64,000 bases of DNA from JAJXWB01 sp037044955 (GCA_037044955.1 JBAOHX010000002.1:1426001-1490000), one strand, 5' to 3'; positions 1 to 9,497 are shown, numbered from the stretch's first letter. The notes: generated by a model from the letters alone, not told the origin. Numbers and translations: made by a program.

Positions 1-433
1 CGTCGCCGAACCCGCCGATCTCCCGTCCGAGGCCGATCAGGCGCACCGCTTCGAAAAGGCGCGCAGCGCGCAGGCGACCGCGCTTCTGGAAGACTATGCC
101 GAACTGATCTCCGACCTCATCGGCACCGAAGGCGAGGCGCGTCCGACCGACATCGCGCGGCGGCTCGGCGTGTCGCACGCTACCGCGATCAAGAGCATCG
201 CGCGCCTCAAGCGCGAGGGGCTTGCGACCTCGAAACTCTATCGCGGCGTGTTTCTGACGCCGGCCGGCGAGATGCTGGCGCGGCGCGTGCGCGCGCGGCA
301 CCGCCTCGTCGTCGATCTGCTGGTCGCCGTCGGCGTGCCGCAGGAGGCGGCCGAAGTGGACGCCGAGGGTATCGAGCACCACGTTTCCGAAGAGACGCTG
401 CGGGCCTTCGCCAAGTATCTCGGCAGGGCCTGA
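1..433 (+). CDS. mntR: Manganese-responsive regulator MntR, 5' truncated by the window edge
   Basis: The reading frame is open from base 2 with no start codon before the window edge, so the true start lies upstream; the GTG at 170 is internal. The visible 143 residues carry a winged helix-turn-helix (IARRLGVSHATAIKSIARL) followed by the DtxR/MntR metal-binding and dimerisation motif (AEVDAEGIEHHVSEETL). MntR proteins repress manganese uptake genes when loaded with Mn(II). No transporter gene is visible here because the window starts inside the gene. The assignment rests on motif recognition; a DtxR/IdeR-like iron sensor is less likely because the protein is short and lacks the C-terminal SH3-like domain. 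Confidence 0.85.
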   Translation, partial: VAEPADLPSEADQAHRFEKARSAQATALLEDYAELISDLIGTEGEARPTDIARRLGVSHATAIKSIARLKREGLATSKLYRGVFLTPAGEMLARRVRARHRLVVDLLVAVGVPQEAAEVDAEGIEHHVSEETLRAFAKYLGRA

Positions 434-854
434 CGCCACGACATGGGGCCGGGCCGCGCTCCCGACGTGGCGGCGCGGCCGCAACTTTGTGGCTTTGCTG
501 CAACAGATTGAATCAACTCGCAATCGCCGCAATCGCAAGCGCAACACGCCGCTTTTCAGCCATAAACCACGCGCTAATCTCTCCGCGTTAAGAAAGTCCG
601 GGGCAACGTTCGCATTCTTTCGCGGAGCGAAACCGAAGCCTCGATTTCGATGTGTTGCGCATATGCCTCACCCGCAAGTCCTGCATCCGCCTCGGGCGGA
701 GCGGCAGGGAGGCGAGGCGCGTAGGGTTCTTGCGTGTTCGTCTCTCGACATCGCCGGATCTCTGCGCTCGCGTGACACGCGGCGGCGACGTCGCGTGTGA
801 GCTTTGGGGGGCGCTACGGGGGCGCCGAGGGGGTCTCGCGGCGGGGCCGCAGAG
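434..854. other. Intergenic region mntR-exoR, no gene seen
   Basis: About 420 bases with no convincing coding frame on either strand. Its 3' end is very G-rich just before exoR. No clear terminator or promoter could be picked out by eye. Confidence 0.5.
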
Positions 855-1691
855 ATGGTGTCGATGGTCAAGGTCGGTCGGTTCAGTCTTGTGATCGCCT
901 GCGGTCTGTTCGTGACCGCCGGGTCGGCCCTCGCCTTCGACGGCGAGCGGATCGCCGACGCGCGCAGCGCTGGCGCGCAGCACAAGTACAAGGACGCCGA
1001 GCAGGCGCTGGCCGCCGGCATCGCCTCCTACCGCAACGGCGACGCCAAGAATTCCGTCGAGCCGCTGACCTACGCCGCGCAGGGCGGCGCCGCGCTGGCG
1101 CAATGGAAGCTCGGCAAGATGTATGCGGCCGGCGACGGCGTCGCGCCCGACGACTACAAGGCCTACAAGTATTTCCTGCAGATCGTGGAGAACTACGACG
1201 AGGACGATACGCCGCGCCGCGAGATTTCGGTGGTGGCGAGCGCCTTCGTCGCGGTCGGCGCCTACAGCCTCAACGGCATTTCCGGCGCCGGCATGAAGCC
1301 CAACCCCGGGCGGGCGCGCGAGATGTTCCAGTACGCCGCCACCAATTTCGGCGACGCCGACGCGCAGTACAATCTCGCGCGCATGTATCTCGACGGGTCG
1401 GGCGTCGAGAAGGACGCGCGCCAGGCCGCGCGCTGGCTGCGGCTTGCGGCGGAAAAGGGCCATACGCCCTCGCAGGCCATGCTCGGGCACCTGCTGTTCA
1501 CCGGCCCGGACGGCGTCGCCAGGCAGCGCGCGCAGGGGCTGATGTACCTGACGCTCGCGCGCGAATCGGCGAACGATCCCGTCAACGACAAGTGGATCGT
1601 CGACCTCTACGACAAGGCGATGCGCAGCGCGACGGACAACGACCGCCAGGCGGCCGCGGTCTATCTCGAAACCTACATGAAGCGCCGCTGA
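855..1691 (+). CDS. exoR: ExoR-like periplasmic Sel1-repeat regulator
   Basis: This 278-residue protein has an N-terminal signal peptide (hydrophobic stretch ending ...AGSALAF) and Sel1-type repeats: AQWKLGKMYAAGDGV, then DADAQYNLARMYLDGSGV, then the region ending in MLGHLLFTGPDG. The block VASAFVAVGAYSLNGI and the C-terminal part match what I recall of rhizobial ExoR almost segment by segment. ExoR is a periplasmic inhibitor of the ExoS/ChvI two-component system and controls exopolysaccharide, motility and acid response. Neither exoS nor chvI is present here. ATG 855 and ATG 864 are both possible starts; the reading further upstream (to 804) is low-complexity and unlikely to be translated. 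It is convergent with xthA, 15 bases apart. Confidence 0.85.
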   Translation: MVSMVKVGRFSLVIACGLFVTAGSALAFDGERIADARSAGAQHKYKDAEQALAAGIASYRNGDAKNSVEPLTYAAQGGAALAQWKLGKMYAAGDGVAPDDYKAYKYFLQIVENYDEDDTPRREISVVASAFVAVGAYSLNGISGAGMKPNPGRAREMFQYAATNFGDADAQYNLARMYLDGSGVEKDARQAARWLRLAAEKGHTPSQAMLGHLLFTGPDGVARQRAQGLMYLTLARESANDPVNDKWIVDLYDKAMRSATDNDRQAAAVYLETYMKRR

Positions 1692-1706
1692 GGCCGCTTT
1701 TCCCGG

Positions 1707-2490
1707 TCAGCTCCTGAATTCCGCCCGTATCGGCACGTGGTCCGAAGGCTTCTCCTTCGACCGCATGTCCTTGTCGATCGCCACCGACGCCAGCCGGTCG
1801 GCGGCTTGCGGCGAGAGCAGCAGGTGGTCGATGCGGATGCCGTTGTTCTTCTGCCAGGCGCCGGCCTGATAATCCCAGAAGGTGTAGAGCCCGCCGGCGT
1901 CCGTGCAGGCGCGCAGCGCGTCGGTGAAGCCGAGATTGACGAGGGCGCGGAAGCGCTGGCGCGTCTCGGGCAGGAAGAGGGCGTCGCCCGTCCAGGCCTG
2001 CGGGTCGCGGGCGTCTTCGGGCGCGGGAATGACGTTGTAGTCGCCCGCCAGAATCAGCGGCTCCTCGAGCGCGAGCAAGTTCGCGGGCGTGCGCGCGCAG
2101 CCGGTCCATCCAGGCGTATTTGTAGGCGGTCTTCTCCGTGCCGGCGGGATTGCCGTTGGGCAGGTAGATCGAGGCGACGCGCGCGACCTTGCCCGATTCG
2201 TCCTGCGTCAGCGCCTCGAGATAGCGCGACTGCTCGTCGTCGGCGCCGGGCAGGCCGCGCTGCGTCTCCTCGAGCGGCCGCTTCGAGAGAATGGCGACGC
2301 CGTTCCAGCTCTTCTGTCCGTGGATGAGCGCGTTGTAGCCGGCGTCCTCGATTTCGGCGCGCGGGAACTGCTCGTCCGTGCATTTCAGCTCCTGCAGGCA
2401 CAGGACGTCCGGCGCGCGCTCCTTCAGATATTCCAGCAGCAGCGGCAGGCGCAGCCGCACCGAATTGATGTTCCACGAGGCGACGATCAT
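1707..2490 (-). CDS. xthA: Exodeoxyribonuclease III, frame broken once
   Basis: AP endonuclease/3'-5' exonuclease of base-excision repair. The N-terminal part (MIVASWNINSVRLRLP, then LCLQELKC with the catalytic Glu) is read from 2490. The C-terminal part (LILAGDYNVIP, NNGIRIDHLL, SDHVPI) continues in the next frame from about 2078. The join is at 2076-2079, where the coding strand reads CTTG; dropping one T restores E-L-L-A-L-E-E-P and a 260-residue protein, normal for the XthA family. Start ATG 2490 is preceded by AAAGGAG. It is divergent from the CinA-like gene at 2555. Confidence 0.85.
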
Positions 2491-2554
2491 TCGCAACTCC
2501 TTTCGGGCATGGTAGCAGACCAGAAACCGCCGGGTCGAAAGCGGGGAGGACGCC

Positions 2555-3031
2555 ATGAACGAAGTCGAGAAACTCGCCGCCGAGGTCGCGCGGAAACTGA
2601 TCGCGCGGCGCGAATTGCTGGCCGTGTCCGAATCCTCGAGCGGCGGGCTGATTTCGGCCGCGCTGCTCGCCGTGCCCGGCGCTTCCGCCTTCTACATTGG
2701 CGGGGCGGTCGTCTATACGGCGCGGGCGCGGGCGGCGCTGGTCAATATCGAGCGCGCCGATGTCGAGGGGATGCGCTCGGCCAGCGAGCCCTACGCCCTG
2801 CTGCTCGCGCGCCGCACGCGCGAACTCCTGCGCGCGGGATGGGCGATCGCGGAGACCGGCGCGGCGGGGCCGACGGGCAATCCCTACGGCGATGCTGCCG
2901 GCCATACGGTGGTGGCGATCAGCGGGCCGGTCGAGCGCGTGCGCACGATCGAGACGGGCTCGTCCGACCGGCGCGCCAACATGGACGCCTTCGCCCGCGC
3001 CGCGCTGGAATTGCTGGACGAAGCGCTGTAA
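2555..3031 (+). CDS. CinA C-terminal (PncC-like) family protein, divergent paralog
   Basis: A 158-residue stand-alone CinA-C domain, the fold of nicotinamide-nucleotide amidohydrolase PncC. The usual ESCTGG signature is ESSSGG, and the lysine-containing segment of canonical members (VVYSNAAK in the paralog at 40221) reads VVYTARAR here, so a conserved lysine is replaced. This suggests altered or lost deamidase activity, though I cannot test that. The GETGAAGPTGNPYG region is retained. It overlaps no neighbour and is followed 28 bases later by the DUF3297 gene, so the two may be cotranscribed. ATG 2555 is preceded by GGGAGGACGCC. Confidence 0.75.
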   Translation: MNEVEKLAAEVARKLIARRELLAVSESSSGGLISAALLAVPGASAFYIGGAVVYTARARAALVNIERADVEGMRSASEPYALLLARRTRELLRAGWAIAETGAAGPTGNPYGDAAGHTVVAISGPVERVRTIETGSSDRRANMDAFARAALELLDEAL

Positions 3032-3059
3032 ACGGGCGGCTTGCAATTCGAGGACCGAC

Positions 3060-3296
3060 ATGACCGACACGCCGCCCGACCGCCTCTCCGTCGATCCGCG
3101 CAGCCCGTTCTACAACGAGGAAGCACTCTCCCGCGACGTCGGAATCCGCTTCAAGGGCGTCGAGAAGACCAATGTCGAGGAATATTGCGTCAGCGAGAAC
3201 TGGGTGCGCGTGTCGGTGCCGAACACCAAGGACCGGCGCGGCAATCCCCTCACGCTGAAGCTGACCGGCAAGGTCGAGCCGTACTACAAGACGTAG
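3060..3296 (+). CDS. DUF3297 family protein
   Basis: A 78-residue soluble protein that matches the conserved DUF3297 pattern throughout: DTPPDRLSVDPRSPFYNEE, GIRFKGVEKTNVEEYCVSE, VEPYYK at the C terminus. The family is widespread in Alphaproteobacteria and has no established function as far as I know. It lies directly downstream of the CinA-like gene and upstream of an intergenic palindrome. Confidence 0.8.
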   Translation: MTDTPPDRLSVDPRSPFYNEEALSRDVGIRFKGVEKTNVEEYCVSENWVRVSVPNTKDRRGNPLTLKLTGKVEPYYKT

Positions 3297-3328
3297 CTTT
3301 ACAAATTGGCGGCGACGGAAACTGCGCC

Positions 3329-3413
3329 GTCATCGCGAGGAGCGCAGCGACGCGGCGATCCATCCATGCGGAAAGACGCGAGGCTGGATTGCTTCGCTGC
3401 GCTCGCAATGACG
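3329..3413. repeat. Intergenic palindrome (REP-like), GTCATCGCGAGG...CTCGCAATGAC type
   Basis: The two ends are imperfect inverted repeats: GTCATCGCGAGGAGCGCAGC at the left and GCTGCGCTCGCAATGAC at the right. It sits between the DUF3297 gene and a convergent gene. This type of element is common between genes in Hyphomicrobiales; it may also act as a bidirectional terminator. Confidence 0.65.
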
Positions 3414-3433
3414 ATCGCCAAATTCAAGCTAAA

Positions 3434-4549
3434 TCACGGCCGCTTCATCCAGCCGATGGAATGGGCGTGCAGGCTCTGGATGTAGAGCCCGTCGATGCGT
3501 TCGGCCGCGCTCGTCGTCTCCGGATAGGCGCCCGAGGGGTCCTGCAGATCCTCGACGACCTCGCCGTCCTCGGTGAATGCGAAAATGTGCCCGTAGGCGG
3601 GCGGGATCGGCCAGAGGGCGCGCGGCAACCGCATGATCATGGCGCGCACGAACGGCTTGTCGGCGAGCTTGTCGATGAGGTCGTTGCGCGGCTTGGTCAG
3701 GCCGACCCAGAGTTTCGGCTTGCCGCCCGGCGTCGGCAGGCCGCGCATGAGATTGTCGGGATAGCCCGGCAGGTTGCCCAGAACGATTGTCGCGCCGCCG
3801 GCCGGCCCCTTCGACAGATCGAGGTTGCGGGCGGCGACCGGCACTTTCCAGATGCGATACTTGCCGGTCTCTGCGACGAAGATGGATTTCTCGTCGCTGG
3901 ACACGGCGACGCCGTTGGCGAAGGAGAGGCCCGACGCCACCACCTTCGTCGTCTTCAGGCCGGGGTCGTAGACGAGGATGCGGCCGGTCGCGGCCTGCTC
4001 CAAGATGTCGAGCACGCTCGCCTCGAACGTGCCGCCCCAGTCGCGCGGTCCAAAGCGCTGCGAGGCGTCGGAGAAATAGATCAGCCCGTCTTTGGCGACG
4101 ACGACGGCGTCGGCGTAGCGGATCGGCTGGCCGTCGACCTTGTCGGCGAGAACCTCCACCTTGTCCCTGGTGACGGCGAGCAGGCCGCGCAGCGCGTCGG
4201 CCGCGATCAGCCGGCCTGACGGGTCGAAGTCGAAGCCGAGCGTGCGGCCGCCGGTGTTCACGAAGACCTCGCGATTGGTCCCCTTGGCGTCCATGCGCAG
4301 GATGTTTCCCGACGCCACCGCCGCATACAATCTGCCGTCCGGCCCGAAGGCGATGTGCTCGGGGCCGACCTCATTGCCGATGTCTATGTTTTGCAAACCC
4401 GCGAGGCGGGTGTTGCGGACATGCGGACCGACGTAGCCGGGCGCGGCGTCGGCGGTCCAGGCGTGCGGCGAGATCGGAATCGGCCAGAAGACGAAATAGC
4501 CGGCGAGCGCCATCAGGGCGACGCCGAGCCATGTCACAAAACGTTTCAT
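3434..4549 (-). CDS. SMP-30/strictosidine synthase-like beta-propeller protein, membrane anchored
   Basis: A 371-residue protein with an N-terminal hydrophobic anchor (WLGVALMALAGYFVFWPI) and then a six-bladed propeller of the strictosidine synthase/gluconolactonase class. Family features include GPEHIAFGPDGRLYAAV, GRTLGFDFDPSGRLIAAD, DAVVVAKDGLIYFSDAS and NLPGYPDNLMR. Relatives include the mammalian APMAP arylesterase-like protein. The substrate is unknown; lactonase or esterase activity is inferred from family only. Start ATG 4549 is the only one that includes the anchor. Confidence 0.75.
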   Translation of the reverse strand: MKRFVTWLGVALMALAGYFVFWPIPISPHAWTADAAPGYVGPHVRNTRLAGLQNIDIGNEVGPEHIAFGPDGRLYAAVASGNILRMDAKGTNREVFVNTGGRTLGFDFDPSGRLIAADALRGLLAVTRDKVEVLADKVDGQPIRYADAVVVAKDGLIYFSDASQRFGPRDWGGTFEASVLDILEQAATGRILVYDPGLKTTKVVASGLSFANGVAVSSDEKSIFVAETGKYRIWKVPVAARNLDLSKGPAGGATIVLGNLPGYPDNLMRGLPTPGGKPKLWVGLTKPRNDLIDKLADKPFVRAMIMRLPRALWPIPPAYGHIFAFTEDGEVVEDLQDPSGAYPETTSAAERIDGLYIQSLHAHSIGWMKRP

Positions 4550-4693
4550 CGCGCGCCCCCGATCCCAATTCCGGCCCTTGCCTGCGATTTGAGGCCGCGC
4601 GCGCCTTTCGCGCAAGCGGGATGTCGCCTGCATGGGAGCCGCGCGGCGCGGCGCGTTGACACGGCGCGCGCGCCTTCCTAGCCAAGGCCGGCC

Positions 4694-5755
4694 ATGCGCG
4701 CCGCAAACGCCAGAGACAGGCTGCTGTCGATCCTTCCCGTGCTCGCCGGTTTCTTCGGGCTGATGGCGCTCGGCGCATTCTTCCCGAAATTCGCGCGCGT
4801 GCTCGATCTCGCGCTGCCGTTCTTCGGCCTGATCGGGCTCGGCTACATCTGCGGCCGCATCTTCGACTTCGGCGAGGAGGGGCTCGCCTGGGTCAACGTC
4901 TTCATCGTCTATGTCGCGCTTCCCTCGATGTTCTTCGTGCTGATCTCGAAAACGCCGCTGCACGAGCTCCTGAATTTCCGTTTCGTCGCCTGCACGGCGG
5001 GCGCGACGATCACCGCCTTCGCCATCGCGTTCGCGGTCGGCATGAAGGCCTCGGGCGGCAATATTCCCGAGGCGACGATCCAGGCGAACGCCGGCGCCTA
5101 CGCCAATATCGGCTACATGGGGCCGGGCCTGACGCTGGCGACGCTCGGCGCGGGCGCCGCCGCTCCCGTCGCGCTGATCTTCGCGGCCGATACGATCTTC
5201 CTGTTTTCCGCCCTGCCGCTGCTGATGGCGATCGGCCGCGGGGAGGGGCGTGGCGTCCTGCGCACGATCTGGATCGCCTTCCTGCGTATCGTGACGCATC
5301 CTTTCAACATAGCGACGGCGGTGGCCGTCGCGGCGGCGGCCTTCGCCTGGCAGCCGCCGCCGGCCGTGGCCAAAATGGCGACCATGCTGACCGGCGCGGC
5401 TGCGCCCTCCGCGCTGTTTGCGCTCGGCGTCACCGTGGCGCAGCGGCCGATCAAGCGGGTCGCGCCGGAATTGCCGATCCTGCTCTTCATCAAGCTGATC
5501 GCCCATCCGCTGATCGTCTATTTCTACCTGTCGGCCGTCGGCGGCTTCGATCGCGTCTGGACGTTCACCGCCGTGCTGATGGCCTCGCTGCCGCCCGCCC
5601 TCAACGTCTTCGTCATGGCCAGCCAGTATCGCGTCTACGTGGAGCGCGCCTCGAGCGCGATCCTGATCGGCACGCTCGCCTCGGTGGTCACCGTCACCGG
5701 TCTGTTGTGGCTGATTTCCAACGACCTTCTGCCGCTGTCGCTGTTGCCCCGCTGA
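4694..5755 (+). CDS. AEC family transporter (auxin efflux carrier type permease)
   Basis: A 353-residue integral membrane protein with about ten hydrophobic segments. Typical AEC features are seen: FFGLIGLGYICGRIF near the N terminus, a conserved NAGAYANIGYMGPGL turn in the middle, and a C-terminal half with SLPPALNVFVMASQY. Bacterial AEC proteins export or import small organic acids such as malonate or malate; the substrate here cannot be read from sequence. It is divergent from the propeller protein, with 144 bases between them. Confidence 0.85.
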   Translation: MRAANARDRLLSILPVLAGFFGLMALGAFFPKFARVLDLALPFFGLIGLGYICGRIFDFGEEGLAWVNVFIVYVALPSMFFVLISKTPLHELLNFRFVACTAGATITAFAIAFAVGMKASGGNIPEATIQANAGAYANIGYMGPGLTLATLGAGAAAPVALIFAADTIFLFSALPLLMAIGRGEGRGVLRTIWIAFLRIVTHPFNIATAVAVAAAAFAWQPPPAVAKMATMLTGAAAPSALFALGVTVAQRPIKRVAPELPILLFIKLIAHPLIVYFYLSAVGGFDRVWTFTAVLMASLPPALNVFVMASQYRVYVERASSAILIGTLASVVTVTGLLWLISNDLLPLSLLPR

Positions 5756-5838
5756 ACCCGCCTTCCGTTACCGCCTGTTAGCACATGTGCGTCATGGTGC
5801 GGCTCACGGGTGTGTCGTTTCGCGTTGGGGGTTGGGTC

Positions 5839-7063
5839 ATGGCCATGGGTTCCGTCGGCAAGCGCAAGGCCGAGAGGCGCGGTTGCCAGGTCAAGGCCCA
5901 GGTCGTCAGGCCGGACGGGTCCGACCCGATCGAGTGCGTAATCCTCGATTTCAGCGCCACCGGCGCGCGCGTGAAACTGAATACGCAGGCCGAACTGCCC
6001 GCGCGCTTCAAGCTCTACATTCCCTCGCGGCCCGAAACGAAGAGCGTCATCCTGCGCTGGACGAAGGGGCTGGAGTTCGGCGTCGAATATTCGACCGGCG
6101 TCGCCGACGAAAAGACCTTCTTCGAGCTGATCGACCGTGTCGCCAAGCTGGAGAAGGCCGGCGGCGGTTCGGGCGATCCGGCGGCGCTGGAGGAATTGAC
6201 GAAACGCATCGCCGCGCTGGAAACCGCGCGCGCGGACGGCGAACGAGACCGACGCGCCGCAGCCGGACGCCGACGCCCAGAAGGCCGACGCCGACAGGGT
6301 CGACGCCCTGGATCGGCGCGTCGACAAGATCGCCAGGACGTCCGAGGGCGCGCTCAAGCGCAGCGAGGAATTCCTGTCGGCGCGCATGGACCAGACGGAG
6401 GAGCGCCTGCGCGCGCTGCTCGCGCCCGACGTCGCCGAGAGGCTGGCGCGGCTGGAAGCAATGGTCGAGAGCGGCGCGCTCGCGCAGGCTGCGTCGCCGG
6501 TGGAGGCGGACAGCGGTCCCGATCCGCGCATCGTCAGCCGCATCGCCGATCTCGAAGCCAGGCTGATGTCGGCGCCGCGCGCGCCCAGCGCCTTCGACGC
6601 CTCGGGGCTCGAGGAGCGGATCGAAAAGGTCGCGCGCATGGCGGAAGAACGGGCCGAGCGCATCGAACGATTCCTGATGACGCGCATCGACGACATCGAG
6701 ACGCAGATGATCGCCGCGCCCTCGGCGCCGGCGCCGACGCGCTCGGCGGAGATCGTCGACCTCGAATTGAAGCTGCACGAACTGGCCGCCCGCTTCGAGC
6801 GCGAGGCCGAGGCGCCCGCGCAGGCAATTGCGCCTACGCCCGACAATCTCATGGCGCTCGCCGAGCGCGTGTCCGATCTCGAAATGTCGGTGATGGAGAT
6901 GCGCCTCGACAAGCCCGCGGCGCAAGACGCGCGCGATGGCGACGACGCGGACCTGCATCGCCGCATCGTCGAGATCGAAGGCCGTCACGCCGAGATCATC
7001 GGCACGCTGCGCAACCTGCTGGCGCTGCTGACGGCCGGCGAAGCGCGACGCATCGCCGGCTGA
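5839..7063 (+). CDS. PilZ-domain protein with long coiled-coil tail, frame broken once
   Basis: Residues 1-100 form a PilZ-like domain: KRKAERRGCQVKAQV supplies the arginine-rich motif, and ILDFSATGARVKL matches the D-x-S-x-x-G/A motif used by c-di-GMP receptors. The remaining 300 residues are charged, with heptad-like repeats (DRVAKLEKAG, ERLARLEAMV, RIADLEARLM) suggesting coiled coil. The frame changes between about 6231 and 6245: ...ALETARADGE reads on as NETDAPQPDADA after removing one base, giving 407 residues. ATG 5839 gives a shorter N terminus than the upstream in-frame ATG at 5785 and begins close to the PilZ arginines. Confidence 0.7.
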
Positions 7064-8312
7064 GCGGCTTGCCTATTCCGCGCGGCCCCGGCGCGAAATT
7101 CGCCAGGGCGCGCGCAAGCGTCGGCTCGACGCCTTCGCGCAGGATCGCGCGGCGCAGCGGGCCGATGGCAGTGACCGCCGCAAGCCCCACGCCGCGCAGA
7201 AAGTCCACGGGCAGGAAATCGGCGAGCAGCGTGCGGTTGAGGATGTCGATGCCGCGCGTGCGGATGTCGATATCGGCGCGGCGCGACTTCTCGTATTCCG
7301 CGACCGCCGCCTCGATCGCCTTTGGATCTTTCAGATCGACGCCGTCGAGCGCGAGCGCGGCGTCGGAGGAATCGCGGATGCCGAGGTTGAGCCCCTGCGC
7401 GCCGAGCGGCGGGAAGACGTGGCAGGCTTCGCCCACCAGCATCAGGCGCGGTCCGCTGACTTTCAGCGTGCGCATCCCGGCCATCGGAAAGGCGCCGAGC
7501 GCGCCCTCGATCTCGATCGCGCCGTAGCGGTAGTGCGACTGGTCCTCGATCTCGGCGGCCAGTTCGCGCGGCGCGAGCGCAAGGCGGCGCTTCGCCTCGT
7601 CCGGCGGCATCAGCCACACGAGGCTCGAGCGGCGCGGCGCCTCCGCCGTCGATGGCATGGGCACGAAGGTGAAGGGCCCAAAGCGCGTGTGGAATTCGGT
7701 GGTGATGTCGTCGTGCGGGCGGCGGTGGCGCAGAATGCCGGTGACGGCGGTCTGCGGGTAGGACCATTCCTTGATCTCGATGCCCGCCGCCTTGCGCGCC
7801 GGCGAATTGCGGCCGTCGCCGGCGACCACGACGGCGCATTCGATCTCGCGGCCGTCGTCGAGCCGCGCGGTGACGCCGTCGTCGCGGAAGTCGTAGCCCG
7901 TGACGAAAGCCTCGAAGCGCACGATATCGCGCATGTCGGCGACGACCTTCGACAGCATGTCGACGATATCGTCGTTCGGCACGTTGAGGCCGAAAGCGTC
8001 GAGGCCGATCTCGTCCGAGGTGAACAGCGCCGGCGGCGGCCGGAAGATCGACGAGGTGTCGTCGATGATGCGGATGCCTTTGACGATTGCCGAGATTTCC
8101 TCCAGCGGCTCGCGCAGGCCGAGATCGTCGAGGTGGCGCAGCGAGCCCTCGAACAGCGCGACGGTGCGGCCGGGCAAGGGGCCCGGCGTCTTGCCGACCA
8201 GCGCGACCGAATGGCCGGCGCGCGCGAGCGCGATCGCCGCGATCAGGCCGGACGCGCCGGCGCCGGCGACGAGAACGTCGAAATGCGTTTGCGGGGCCGC
8301 TGCTGTCGCCAT
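6996..8312 (-). CDS. UbiH/COQ6-type FAD-dependent monooxygenase
   Basis: FAD-dependent hydroxylase of the ubiquinone-biosynthesis type. It has the N-terminal dinucleotide fold DVLVAGAGASGLIAAIALAR, the middle motif VVAGDGRNSPARKAAG and the FAD-ribityl motif LMLVGEACHVFPPLGAQGLNLG. UbiH/UbiF/UbiL paralogs in Alphaproteobacteria hydroxylate different ring carbons, so the position is not assignable. The frame runs to 6996 and overlaps the convergent PilZ gene by 68 bases. Removing one T in a CTTG at 7114-7117 would instead end the protein at 7073 with no overlap, so the C terminus given here may be wrong. Confidence 0.85.
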   Translation of the reverse strand: MATAAAPQTHFDVLVAGAGASGLIAAIALARAGHSVALVGKTPGPLPGRTVALFEGSLRHLDDLGLREPLEEISAIVKGIRIIDDTSSIFRPPPALFTSDEIGLDAFGLNVPNDDIVDMLSKVVADMRDIVRFEAFVTGYDFRDDGVTARLDDGREIECAVVVAGDGRNSPARKAAGIEIKEWSYPQTAVTGILRHRRPHDDITTEFHTRFGPFTFVPMPSTAEAPRRSSLVWLMPPDEAKRRLALAPRELAAEIEDQSHYRYGAIEIEGALGAFPMAGMRTLKVSGPRLMLVGEACHVFPPLGAQGLNLGIRDSSDAALALDGVDLKDPKAIEAAVAEYEKSRRADIDIRTRGIDILNRTLLADFLPVDFLRGVGLAAVTAIGPLRRAILREGVEPTLARALANFAPGPRGIGKPLSRRCVALRRPSAAPAGCAACR

Positions 8313-8408
8313 GAATGAATCTCCGGATGGTCCTAGATAGCGCGGCCGGTCCGGGTCCGGGAGACTTTCCGATCAAGCTGCGTCGGCGGGTCGCAGCCGC
8401 CGCGCCTA

Positions 8409-8515
8409 CCTCCCCGCTCGCGGGGAGGTCGCGATGCGCAGCATCGCGGGTGGGGTTCTGTGGCGTGGTCCCCACCCGTCGCCTTCGGCGACACCCTCCC
8501 CGCGAGCGGGGAGGG
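8409..8515. repeat. Intergenic inverted repeat, CCTCCCCGCTCGCGGGGAGG type
   Basis: The left arm is a 20-base near-perfect palindrome (8409-8428), and a closely similar arm lies at about 8495-8514 with a GC-rich spacer. It sits between two genes reading the same way on the minus strand. Confidence 0.65.
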
Positions 8516-8525
8516 AGAAGAAGCC

Positions 8526-9497
8526 TCACGGCGTCAGGATCACCATGCCCGTGGTCTCGCGCCCCTGCAGGTCGCGGTGCGCCTGTTCGGCGTCGGCGAG
8601 CTTGTAGCGGCCGGTGATCGGAATCCTGACCGTGCCGTCCGCCACCACCTTGAACAGGTCCTTGGCCATCTTCTCCAGCCGCGTGCGGTCGGCCAGGAAG
8701 GTGAACAGCGTCGGGCGCGTGGCGAAAAGCGAGCCCTTCTGGCCGAGCAGGCCGAGATTGAAGGCGTCGACCGGCCCCGACGCCGAGCCGAAGCTGGCGA
8801 AGGTTCCGAACGGCTTCAGGCAATCGAGCGAGGCGGGGAAGGTCGCCTTGCCGACGCCGTCGTAGACGACCTCGCAGAGCTTGCCCTTGGTGATCTCCTT
8901 CACGCGCGCCGCGAAATCCTCCTCGCGGTAGAGGATGACGTGCTTGGCGCCGAATTTCTTGGCGAGCTTGGCCTTTTCCGCCGAGCCGACCGTGCCGATG
9001 ACGGTGGCGCCCAGCGCCTTGCCCCACTGGCAGAGAATGGAGCCGACGCCGCCGGCGGCCGCGTGCACGAGGATCGTGTCGCCTTCCTTCACCTTGTAGG
9101 TCTGGCGCAGCAGGTATTGCGCGGTCAGGCCCTTGAGCATCAGGCCGGCTGCGGTCTCGTAGGAGACGTTCTTCGGCAGTTTCACGCCGAGGGAGGCCGG
9201 CAGGTTGCGCACTTCGGCATAGCCGCCGAGCGGGCCGGAATAGGCGACGCGGTCGCCGACCTTGAAATTCGTCACGCCCTTGCCGAGCGCGATCACCTCG
9301 CCCGCGCCTTCGTTGCCCGGCGTATAGGGCAGCGGCGTCGGATAGGAGCCGGTGCGGTAGTAGACGTCGAGGAAGTTCACGCCGATGGCGTGCTGGCGGA
9401 TCTGGATTTCGCCCTTGCCCGGCGCGGGAATGTCGACGTCCTCGTATTTCAGGACTTCCGGTCCGCCCGTCTGATGAACGCGTATCGCCTTGACCAT
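8526..9497 (-). CDS. Quinone oxidoreductase, zinc-independent MDR family (QorA-like)
   Basis: A 323-residue NADPH:quinone reductase of the zeta-crystallin/QOR branch of medium-chain dehydrogenases. It has the N-terminal GroES-like region (GVNFLDVYYRTGSYP, PGNEGAGEV), the NADPH-binding motif HAAAGGVGSILCQWGKALGA, and the C-terminal ITGRYKLADAEQAHRDLQGRE. The zinc-binding cysteines of alcohol dehydrogenases are absent, as expected for QOR. These enzymes reduce quinones by one electron and protect against electrophile stress. ATG 9497 is the natural start. Confidence 0.88.
   Translation of the reverse strand: MVKAIRVHQTGGPEVLKYEDVDIPAPGKGEIQIRQHAIGVNFLDVYYRTGSYPTPLPYTPGNEGAGEVIALGKGVTNFKVGDRVAYSGPLGGYAEVRNLPASLGVKLPKNVSYETAAGLMLKGLTAQYLLRQTYKVKEGDTILVHAAAGGVGSILCQWGKALGATVIGTVGSAEKAKLAKKFGAKHVILYREEDFAARVKEITKGKLCEVVYDGVGKATFPASLDCLKPFGTFASFGSASGPVDAFNLGLLGQKGSLFATRPTLFTFLADRTRLEKMAKDLFKVVADGTVRIPITGRYKLADAEQAHRDLQGRETTGMVILTP

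Noticed and set aside
434..854. Possible small gene between mntR and exoR
   Set aside because: Available frames are short, overlapping on both strands and with no start signal.
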